Position numbers and translations under genes: made by a program
Shown: one piece after another, positions 29,323-36,200 of the stretch
Layout: each line of letters starts with the position of its first letter
How positions within the stretch are numbered: position 1 is the first letter of the stretch
Source: Flavobacterium sp. DG2-3
GTDB taxonomy: Bacteria > Bacteroidota > Bacteroidia > Flavobacteriales > Flavobacteriaceae
Assembly: GCF_030730925.1 (NCBI RefSeq)
Contig: NZ_JAVAMB010000001.1
Coordinates: 310,001 to 374,000 of the forward strand
Direction: 5' to 3'
Length of the DNA stretch: 64,000 nucleotides
Notes under the pieces: model-generated
Databases searched by the model: none
What the model was told of the DNA's origin: nothing
Seen by the model: the letters and a program-made list of their open reading frames with translations, nothing else

Positions 29323-29331
29323 ATATATTTA

Positions 29332-30963
29332 TTAATTTGGTTTCGTGTAGTAAACTTCAAGTTGCAATCTTTTATCAACTGGAACTGAAGATTTTCCGCC
29401 ATAAATGACTGTACCCAAAGGACTCATAACTGATGTTCTTGGCGCTGCAGATATAATCTCATTTTTGTTCTTCAACGGATTAAATGCTACAGCAATTGGG
29501 CTTTGAGAAACAACCAGTCCTAAATCTACATTTTTAGCCGTAGCATCTTTTATCAGATTACGGAAATGGTTTGTAATTCTAATTTTATAACTTTTTCCTC
29601 TTTTATCAGAACCTACGCTAATTAATCCTCCATAAGTAGAAGTTGGATCTGTAGAATAATCTACCAAAACAGCATTATTTGTCAAATCATACAAATACAC
29701 TCTATTAGGCTCTTCCGTATTTGCCATTTTCTCAGCATCAATATTAAAAACTAAATTGGCTTCGTTAACTTTCCAATTCTTGACAACAGCATTACTTCTT
29801 ATCTCATCCAATTGATCAGGAACGCCATTTGCTCCACTTACTGGTTCACCTGCAGCATTATAGCTTAATACATCTGTTGGATTAAAAAGTTTTATAACTG
29901 CAACAGATCCCTGACCTCCTTTTAAATACAATTTTTCGTCTCCTTCTGTCTTATTTACATTGGTCGTTATAGCGCTTGCATAATCTGGGTTTCGAGCATC
30001 TTCAAGGAAATTAACTGTCCCAGATGTAGCTGAAGAAACACCTTTCAAATTTAAAGCTATAGTCTTATTTTCTGTAGCAGTCGCATCATCTGCTGTAGAT
30101 GCTGTTTTAGCTTTGTAATAAATTGTAATTTTCCCAGCACTAAAATCTATAAGCGCCATATTGCTTGGGTTTGATCCAGACCTTTCGACATTAAAGTACA
30201 AACCTCTAAAGTATTCCTGAAAAACATCTTCTGTAGAAAACTTGGAAGCTGCTGCATTTAATATTTTATCTTGAAAGAACTCTTTCTTAAGATGCAATGT
30301 CATCTGAGGTTCTTTTCTTGTTGTCGTAACTACATTAGTACTAGCATCTTTTGTTTTTATTACAATTTCTCTTGCATCAAAATAAAACTCATCATTTTCT
30401 AAAGCCCCACCATTATTTAATCTATCGCCCTTTTTTTGGTTAAAAAATTCAGTATTTTGATCTGTATAGTAATACTGTGGCAGTTGGCCTCCTCCGCTAA
30501 AGTAACTACTTCTCATCTGAATTCCAGACTCGTAAACACTTAGCTTTAGCTTTCCATTTTTATCACCATAAATAGAATCTAACTCAAAGGTTCTGTTTCC
30601 TTGTGCATCAGTAGAGAGAACATGACTAAAATAAGGAATCTCTATTTTAACACTGTCAACAACAGGAGACTCTCCAATTGTTGGAGCATAGGATTCAAGC
30701 CCTACCTGAGTTACAAAATTTGCAGTTGTAGTTCCAAAAAGCGGATTATCAAAAATACCAAGAGCATTTGGCGTCATGCTATTTGACTGAACTGGAGTCA
30801 CTTCTTGATTAAATGCTAAAACATCATATTTTTCAGCCTCAAGTCCAAAATGATCATCACCAACCAAACCATCACCAATCGCATTAAAATCTTTGTCGCA
30901 AGAATATAGAGAAATAGCAATTACAGCTAAAAAAGCTTTCTTAATAAAAGAAGTTTTATACAT
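29332..30963 (-). CDS. DUF4270 family lipoprotein
   Basis: 543 residues with a lipoprotein signal (AVIAISLYSCDKD, Cys near 23). The N-terminal half has the family pattern GDGLVGDDHFG and the segment around NPLFGTTTANFVTQVGL; the rest is beta-rich. DUF4270 proteins are conserved in Bacteroidota with no established biochemical role. It is probably anchored in the outer membrane. It lies between a glycogen-synthase-like gene (22 bp upstream) and glmS (9 bp downstream), which points to an envelope function, but this is inference. Confidence 0.88.
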   Translation of the reverse strand: MYKTSFIKKAFLAVIAISLYSCDKDFNAIGDGLVGDDHFGLEAEKYDVLAFNQEVTPVQSNSMTPNALGIFDNPLFGTTTANFVTQVGLESYAPTIGESPVVDSVKIEIPYFSHVLSTDAQGNRTFELDSIYGDKNGKLKLSVYESGIQMRSSYFSGGGQLPQYYYTDQNTEFFNQKKGDRLNNGGALENDEFYFDAREIVIKTKDASTNVVTTTRKEPQMTLHLKKEFFQDKILNAAASKFSTEDVFQEYFRGLYFNVERSGSNPSNMALIDFSAGKITIYYKAKTASTADDATATENKTIALNLKGVSSATSGTVNFLEDARNPDYASAITTNVNKTEGDEKLYLKGGQGSVAVIKLFNPTDVLSYNAAGEPVSGANGVPDQLDEIRSNAVVKNWKVNEANLVFNIDAEKMANTEEPNRVYLYDLTNNAVLVDYSTDPTSTYGGLISVGSDKRGKSYKIRITNHFRNLIKDATAKNVDLGLVVSQSPIAVAFNPLKNKNEIISAAPRTSVMSPLGTVIYGGKSSVPVDKRLQLEVYYTKPN

Positions 30964-30985
30964 GTCTAATAATAAAAATTAAAAT

Positions 30986-31792
30986 TTAAAGTCCAAATGT
31001 TCTATAGAAGTTGGTGTAAGCATCAGCAAACCCATCTTTCCCGGCGAAAGGTAAAAAAGGTTTTCCTGAAGATTCTATAAATTTTGTTAAACTTGGAGAA
31101 ACATTTTCTGACGCAATAATCACACCGTCTGAATGTAAAATACTGGCTTTTAAAACATTCTCGTAATTTGGAACTTCTAAGTCTGAAACCGCTTCATGAG
31201 GAACACCATCAAACTTAACTTTATTGATCATTTCTAAATCTAGGTTTTCATCAAATGATTGACCGTAAACAGAAGTAATAATTTTAGTTTCAGAAAACAA
31301 GGCTTCATGTTTATAGTAATGTTTCATATAAATTGGAAGCATTGCAGCCAACCATCCATGAACATGTATAATATCAGGAACCCAGTTCAACTTTTTTACC
31401 GTCTCTACAACGCCTTTTGCAAAGAAAATTGCTCTTTCGTCATTATCTGGATATAAAGCGCCCTCTTCATCAGTAAAGGTTGCTTTACGTTTGAAATATT
31501 CATCATTATCAATAAAATAAACCTGGATTCTTTCTTTCGGAATCGATGCTACTTTAATAATCAATGGCATATCTAAGTCATTCACTACCAAATTCATCCC
31601 TGAAAGTCTAATCACTTCATGCAATTGATGTCTTCTCTCATTTATATTCCCATATCTTGGCATGAAAATTCTTATCTGACCGCCTTGGTCATTAATCATT
31701 TTCGGAACGTCATAAGACATTAAAGAAACCTCATTTTCAGCCAAATAAGGCACGACTTCAGATGATACATATAATATCCTCTTATCTTTCAT
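30986..31792 (-). CDS. Degenerate glycogen/starch synthase-like protein (GT5 N-terminal domain only)
   Basis: 268 residues resembling only the first Rossmann half of GT5 glycogen synthases (ILYVSSEVVPYLAE, QIRIFMPRYGNINERR, PDIIHVHGWLAAMLPIYMKHYY). Real GT5 enzymes are about 470-500 residues. The second GT-B half is absent. The ADP-glucose-binding KTGGL loop after the SSE motif is also gone, replaced by LAENEVSLMS. The next gene begins 22 bp downstream, so this is not a fresh frameshift. Glycosyltransferase activity is doubtful; a binding or regulatory role is more likely. It leads a three-gene unit with DUF4270 and glmS and is divergent from panC. Often annotated simply as glycogen synthase in flavobacteria. 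Confidence 0.82.
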   Translation of the reverse strand: MKDKRILYVSSEVVPYLAENEVSLMSYDVPKMINDQGGQIRIFMPRYGNINERRHQLHEVIRLSGMNLVVNDLDMPLIIKVASIPKERIQVYFIDNDEYFKRKATFTDEEGALYPDNDERAIFFAKGVVETVKKLNWVPDIIHVHGWLAAMLPIYMKHYYKHEALFSETKIITSVYGQSFDENLDLEMINKVKFDGVPHEAVSDLEVPNYENVLKASILHSDGVIIASENVSPSLTKFIESSGKPFLPFAGKDGFADAYTNFYRTFGL

Positions 31793-31829
31793 AATAGTAT
31801 TTTACTTAATTTTGGTAATAAAAACGTCG

Positions 31830-31837
31830 CAAAATTA
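31830..31837 (-). promoter_or_regulatory. -7 box TAATTTTG for the GT5-like/DUF4270/glmS unit
   Basis: A perfect TAnnTTTG match on the minus strand, 38 bp upstream of the ATG at 31792. No exact -33 TTG at normal spacing. Confidence 0.5.
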
Positions 31838-31868
31838 CAAAAATTTATGCAGTTTATAACTAATATAT

Positions 31869-31876
31869 TATGTTTG
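31869..31876 (+). promoter_or_regulatory. -7 box TATGTTTG for panC
   Basis: A perfect TAnnTTTG match on the plus strand. Its position overlaps the possible upstream ATG of panC at 31870, which argues that translation starts later, at 31900. Confidence 0.5.
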
Positions 31877-31899
31877 CACTAAATTTTAATAATACCTCA

Positions 31900-32748
31900 A
31901 TGCATATTTTCTACAGTAAAGCAGCCTTGATAGCCTATCTTAAAACTATCAAAACGGCAAATTCAACCATCGGATTTGTACCAACCATGGGCGCTTTACA
32001 CCAAGGACATTTGGCTTTAATGCAACGTTCGCTAAAAGAAAACGACGACACAGTAGTGAGCATTTTTGTCAATCCAACTCAATTTAATAATCCAGAAGAT
32101 TTAGCAAAATATCCGAGAACTCTCGAAGAAGATATTAAGAAAATGCGTACATTAAGTGATAAAATCATTTTATATGCTCCTTCTGTCGAAGATATTTATG
32201 AAGGAAATACGGTTTCGCAGACTTTTGATTTTGACGGACTAGAAAACCAGATGGAGGGAAAATTCAGACCTGGTCATTTTAACGGTGTCGGAACAATTGT
32301 GAAACGCTTATTTGAAATCGTAACTCCGACAAATGCTTATTTCGGAGAAAAAGATTTTCAGCAGCTTCAAATTGTTAAAAAATTGGTTGAGAAAACTGAA
32401 TTACCCGTTAATGTTGTAGGCTGTCCGATTTTTAGAGAAGAAAACCAGCTTGCCATGAGTTCTCGAAATGAGCGTCTAACAGCACAGGAAAGAAAAGACG
32501 CTTCGATTATTTTTAAAACTTTAAGCGAGGCAAAAGAAATTTTCCAGAATCAAAGTCCAGAAGAAACAATCGAATTTGTAGAAAATTCTTTCAAAGACAA
32601 CAAAGAGTTTGAATTAGAGTATTTTGTTATTGCTGACGAATCAACACTTTTATCTATCAATCAAAAAGAGAATGGCAAAAAATACCGCGCATTTATAGCT
32701 GTATTTGTTAATTCTATCAGACTGATTGACACCATTTCATTAAATTAA
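31900..32748 (+). CDS. panC: Pantothenate synthetase
   Basis: Joins pantoate and beta-alanine using ATP (pantothenate, then CoA pathway), in the cytoplasm. Nucleotidyl-transferase motifs: FVPTMGALHQGH (HxGH-type), VSIFVNPTQFN, GEKDFQQL, and AMSSRN in place of KMSKS. With the start at 31900 it is 282 residues, the normal length. The ATG at 31870 would add ten residues and overlap the -7 box. panD, which supplies beta-alanine, follows 14 bp later. Confidence 0.96.
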   Translation: MHIFYSKAALIAYLKTIKTANSTIGFVPTMGALHQGHLALMQRSLKENDDTVVSIFVNPTQFNNPEDLAKYPRTLEEDIKKMRTLSDKIILYAPSVEDIYEGNTVSQTFDFDGLENQMEGKFRPGHFNGVGTIVKRLFEIVTPTNAYFGEKDFQQLQIVKKLVEKTELPVNVVGCPIFREENQLAMSSRNERLTAQERKDASIIFKTLSEAKEIFQNQSPEETIEFVENSFKDNKEFELEYFVIADESTLLSINQKENGKKYRAFIAVFVNSIRLIDTISLN

Positions 32749-32758
32749 TCTAACTTTG
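32726..32758 (+). promoter_or_regulatory. Internal promoter of panD, close to the start codon
   Basis: TTG at 32726-32728, 22 bp, then TAACTTTG at 32751-32758. Only four bases separate the box from the ATG at 32763, so a transcript from here would be leaderless or nearly so. It lies at the end of panC, so panD could be expressed both with panC and alone. Confidence 0.5.
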
Positions 32759-32762
32759 CAGC

Positions 32763-33113
32763 ATGCAAATTCAAGTTATAAAATCAAAAATTCATCGAGT
32801 TAAAGTAACCGGAGCCGATTTAAATTATATTGGCAGTATTACTATTGATGAAACGCTACTAGAAGCTTCAAATATTATTGAAGGCGAAAAAGTGTCTATT
32901 GTTAACATTAATAATGGCGAACGTTTTGAAACTTACGCTATTAAAGGTGAAAAAAATTCAGGAGAAATTACTTTAAATGGTCCTGCAGCAAGAAAAGTAC
33001 AGAAAGATGATATCATCATTATCATTTCTTATGCAACATTGGATTTTGAAGAGGCAAAAACCTTCAAGCCATGGATTATTTTCCCGAATGAAAATGACAA
33101 TTCTTTAACCTAA
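32763..33113 (+). CDS. panD: Aspartate 1-decarboxylase
   Basis: 116 residues. A pyruvoyl enzyme making beta-alanine from aspartate for PanC. The self-cleavage site is the Gly-Ser in NYIGSITID (residues 24-25), which creates the pyruvoyl group on the new N-terminus. The substrate and catalytic block LNGPAARK is present near the middle. It is slightly shorter than the E. coli enzyme but complete. Confidence 0.96.
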   Translation: MQIQVIKSKIHRVKVTGADLNYIGSITIDETLLEASNIIEGEKVSIVNINNGERFETYAIKGEKNSGEITLNGPAARKVQKDDIIIIISYATLDFEEAKTFKPWIIFPNENDNSLT

Positions 33114-33141
33114 GATTTTCTTTTTAATTTTAAAAATCAAC

Positions 33142-33177
33142 AACTTTGTCAAATCTCTTTTTGCACAAAGTTTTTTG
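33142..33177 (+). terminator. Probable terminator of panCD
   Basis: A 7-bp stem AACTTTG/CAAAGTT with a long loop and a following TTTTTT run, 28 bp after the panD stop. The stem is short, so the call is moderate. Confidence 0.5.
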
Positions 33178-33214
33178 CATTTGTATAAATCAGAAAAGAT
33201 TTACACACTAATCG

Positions 33215-33396
33215 TTTTTTTACCGCAATCCCGATAGCTATCGGGAGCAAAGATTTTTTACGCGACATGTATCTAAGAAATTAATAAAGTTCGCAAAGCA
33301 GTAAAGGTAAAGCTTTGCGAACTTTATTCTTTACTATTAAAATCTCACAAAAGAAACCTTTGCTCCCGATAGCTATCGGGATTGCGGTTAAAAAAA
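33215..33396. repeat. Nested inverted repeat with GC palindrome CCCGATAGCTATCGGG
   Basis: Outer arms at 33215-33252 and 33358-33396 are near-perfect inverted copies, each containing the 16-bp palindrome (33230-33245 and 33365-33380). Inside sits a perfect 17-bp stem at 33283-33299/33312-33328 (core GTTCGCAAAGC). With the terminator to its left, it fills the panD-hydrolase gap. No transposase is present, so it looks like a non-autonomous intergenic element. Confidence 0.85.
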
Positions 33397-33534
33397 CATA
33401 ACATAAAAAAATATTTTCCACAACCTTTGTATTGACACCCTTTTTCCTTTTTTCTCTCATAAAAAGAAACAAATAAAGTATTATATTGCCATACTATATT
33501 TAATACTTTTCAATTCACTGAAATGCCACCAATC

Positions 33535-34689
33535 ATGAAAAAAGTTTACCTACTATTATTTTTAATTTCATTTTCGTCGTTTGCCCAAAAAACGTTCGAC
33601 AACATTAAATCGGAGAAACTCGGAGAAGAGCGTAGAATTACGATCGGACTTCCAGCTTCTTACGAAGCCAACAAAGACAAAAAATATCCAGTTCTTTATT
33701 TATTGGATGGAGATTATTTATTCGATCCGTTTTCTGGAGCTATAAGTTACGGCTCTTATTGGGATGATATCCCAGAAATGATTATCATCGGAATTCATCA
33801 AAATAAAGACGGAGAGCGCTTTGATGATACAACAATCGACCAAAATGAAGGACTTCCTTTTGAAAAAGGAGCAAAATTTTTCGAATTTATCGGAGCAGAA
33901 TTAGTTCCATATATTGAGAAAAAATACCGCACATCGCCTTTCAGACTTATTGCAGGTCACGATTTAACAGCGAGTTTTGCTAATTTTTATTTGTATAAAG
34001 AAATTCCGCTTTTCAATGCATACATCTGTTTAAGTCCAGAATTGGCTCCAAAAATGGAAGTGCGTATTGCAGAAAAGTTTGCTAAAATAAAAAGCCCTGT
34101 TTACTATTATCTTTCTGCTGGAGAAGGTGATATCAAAAAAATAAAAGAACCGATAGAAAAATTAAACAGCAATATTAAAATCGCAAATAATCCGTTAGTG
34201 AATTATAAATACGATGTTTTCAAAGGTGCAACGCATTATACGGAAGTATTGCATTCTATACCGAGCGCATTGTATCAGATTTTTGAAGTATACCGACCAA
34301 TAAATTCGGCAGAATACAACGAAAAAATCGCGGTTCTTGAATCGGGTTACGCAGAATATTTGGAACAAAAGTACAATACCATGTCTGAAGTTATGGGAGT
34401 TCAAATTCCAGTAAGAATGACCGATTTTAAAGTAATAGAAAATATCATTTTAAAAAAGAATGCTTACAGTGAATTAGCAAAAATGGCCGAAATTGGAAAT
34501 GTAAATTACCCAAAAGCCATGTTAGGAGAATATGAGTTAGGATTAATGTATGAAAAACAAGGAGATCCGAAACATGCGTCTAAAAAATACCAAAATGCTT
34601 CTCAAATGGAACCGATTGGCGATTTGAACAAAGATTTGATGTACGAGAAAATCGACGAAATGAATACGCTTGCTAAAAAAAGTAAATAA
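33535..34689 (+). CDS. Exported esterase-fold (PF00756-like) protein with Asp at the nucleophile position
   Basis: 384 residues from the ATG at 33535, which opens a signal peptide (LLLFLISFSSFAQ); an ATG four codons earlier is possible. The alpha/beta-hydrolase core shows KYPVLYLLDGD, MIIIGIHQN, and a nucleophile elbow reading AGHDLTAS where esterase-D-like enzymes have GHSxGG. The codon at 33961 is GAT, so Ser is replaced by Asp (residue 143). A His remains in GATHYTEVLHS. After about residue 260 the protein continues into a helical TPR-like tail (GEYELGLMYEKQGDPKHASKKY). It is periplasmic or surface, either a pseudo-esterase or an enzyme using Asp chemistry. It overlaps the radA start codon by one base. 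Confidence 0.8.
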   Translation: MKKVYLLLFLISFSSFAQKTFDNIKSEKLGEERRITIGLPASYEANKDKKYPVLYLLDGDYLFDPFSGAISYGSYWDDIPEMIIIGIHQNKDGERFDDTTIDQNEGLPFEKGAKFFEFIGAELVPYIEKKYRTSPFRLIAGHDLTASFANFYLYKEIPLFNAYICLSPELAPKMEVRIAEKFAKIKSPVYYYLSAGEGDIKKIKEPIEKLNSNIKIANNPLVNYKYDVFKGATHYTEVLHSIPSALYQIFEVYRPINSAEYNEKIAVLESGYAEYLEQKYNTMSEVMGVQIPVRMTDFKVIENIILKKNAYSELAKMAEIGNVNYPKAMLGEYELGLMYEKQGDPKHASKKYQNASQMEPIGDLNKDLMYEKIDEMNTLAKKSK

Positions 34690-36050
34690 TGTCAAAAGTT
34701 AAAACTTCCTTTTTTTGTCAGAACTGCGGAACCCAATATTCCAAATGGCAAGGGCAATGCAATGCCTGCAAAGAATGGAACACGATTGCCGAGGAAATTA
34801 TCCAGAAACAGGAAAAAGTGGCTTGGAAAAGCGAACCCACTTCTACAAGCAAAGCACCAAGACCTTTAAAAATTACCGAAATTGATTCGGCTCAGGAAGT
34901 TCGAATGGACACGACCGACAGCGAATTAAATCGTGTTTTAGGCGGCGGACTAGTTCCTGGTTCTTTAACGCTTTTGGGCGGAGAACCCGGCATCGGAAAA
35001 AGTACACTTTTACTGCAGATTTCACTAAAATTACCTTATAAAACGCTATATGTTTCTGGGGAAGAAAGTCAGAAACAAATAAAAATGCGTGCCGAAAGAA
35101 TCACACCAAATAGCGACAACTGCTACATTCTGACGGAAACTAAAACACAAAACATTTTCAAGCAGATCGAAACGATGCAACCAGAAGTGGTAATTATCGA
35201 TTCGATTCAGACTTTGCATACCGATTATATCGAATCTACTGCTGGAAGTATTTCGCAGATTCGAGAAACAACCGCCGAATTAATCAAATTTGCGAAAGAA
35301 AGCAACACGCCAGTTATTCTTATCGGACATATTACGAAAGACGGAAATATTGCCGGACCCAAAATCTTAGAACACATGGTTGATACCGTTCTTCAGTTTG
35401 AAGGCGACAGAAACCATGTTTATAGAATTTTGCGTTCGCTAAAAAACCGTTTTGGTTCTACTGCAGAACTTGGAATTTATGAAATGCTAGGAAGCGGTTT
35501 GAGAGAAGTTTCAAATCCGTCTGAAATATTGATTTCACATAAAGACGAAGAATTATCAGGAACAGCTATTGCCACTACACTTGAAGGCATGCGTCCGTTA
35601 ATGATCGAAATTCAATCTTTGGTTTCTACCGCAGTTTACGGAACACCGCAACGAAGTACAACAGGATATAATGCTAAACGTTTAAATATGATTTTAGCTG
35701 TTTTAGAAAAAAGAGCTGGATTCCGTTTAGGCGCAAAAGATGTTTTCCTGAATGTAACTGGCGGAATTTCTGTAGATGATCCTGCAATTGACTTGGCAGT
35801 TGTTGCCGCAATTTTATCTTCTAACGAAGATATTCCGGTTGGAAAAGGTTTTTGTTTTGCGGGCGAAGTCGGTCTTTCTGGCGAAATTCGTCCTGTAAAC
35901 CGAGTGGATCAACGTATTCAAGAAGCTGAAAAATTAGGTTTTGACACCATCTTTGTTTCTAAATACAATAAAATCGCTTTAAAAAATACTGGAATCAAAA
36001 TTGAATTGGTTGCAAAAATTGAAGACGTTGCAAGTATTCTTTTTGGTTAG
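34689..36050 (+). CDS. radA: DNA repair protein RadA/Sms
   Basis: 453 residues, the full family length. An N-terminal C4 zinc finger (CQNCG, CNACKEW), a RecA-like ATPase with Walker A GGEPGIGKSTLL, Walker B VVIIDSIQT, the RadA-specific KNRFG motif (LKNRFGST), and a C-terminal Lon-protease-like domain (NVTGGISVDDPAIDLAVV). It is a branch-migration helicase acting in recombination repair in the cytoplasm. Its ATG shares its first base with the last base of the preceding stop, so the two genes are translationally coupled although the upstream product is exported. Confidence 0.97.
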   Translation: MSKVKTSFFCQNCGTQYSKWQGQCNACKEWNTIAEEIIQKQEKVAWKSEPTSTSKAPRPLKITEIDSAQEVRMDTTDSELNRVLGGGLVPGSLTLLGGEPGIGKSTLLLQISLKLPYKTLYVSGEESQKQIKMRAERITPNSDNCYILTETKTQNIFKQIETMQPEVVIIDSIQTLHTDYIESTAGSISQIRETTAELIKFAKESNTPVILIGHITKDGNIAGPKILEHMVDTVLQFEGDRNHVYRILRSLKNRFGSTAELGIYEMLGSGLREVSNPSEILISHKDEELSGTAIATTLEGMRPLMIEIQSLVSTAVYGTPQRSTTGYNAKRLNMILAVLEKRAGFRLGAKDVFLNVTGGISVDDPAIDLAVVAAILSSNEDIPVGKGFCFAGEVGLSGEIRPVNRVDQRIQEAEKLGFDTIFVSKYNKIALKNTGIKIELVAKIEDVASILFG

Positions 36051-36056
36051 ATTTTT

Positions 36057-36166
36057 TTAGCCACGAATTTTTCGCCACAGATTAAAAGGATTTCCACAGA
36101 TTAATCTTTTTAATCATTTTAATCTGTGGCAAAAGAAAAAAAACAAATTCGTGAATTCGTGGCTAA
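36057..36166. repeat. Nested inverted repeat (TTAGCCACGAATT type)
   Basis: Outer arms TTAGCCACGAATT (36057-) and GAATTCGTGGCTAA (-36166), and inner arms GCCACAGATTAAAA/TTTTAATCTGTGGC (36074-36087 and 36117-36130). It follows radA by 6 bp and may also stop transcription. It belongs to the GCCACGAA family of gaps seen again at 38.2, 52.1 and 62.3 kb. Confidence 0.85.
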
Positions 36167-36200
36167 CCAAACATTATAAAAATATTGTAAATTCAACTCT

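Noticed and set aside
30986..31792. Recent frameshift or truncation of a full glycogen synthase
   Set aside because: No remnant of the C-terminal half follows: the DUF4270 gene begins 22 bp downstream. The N-terminal sugar-nucleotide loop is altered too, so the reduction is old.
33281..33472. Minus-strand open frame of 63 codons
   Set aside because: It runs through the nested inverted repeat, which explains its existence; the product has no domain pattern.
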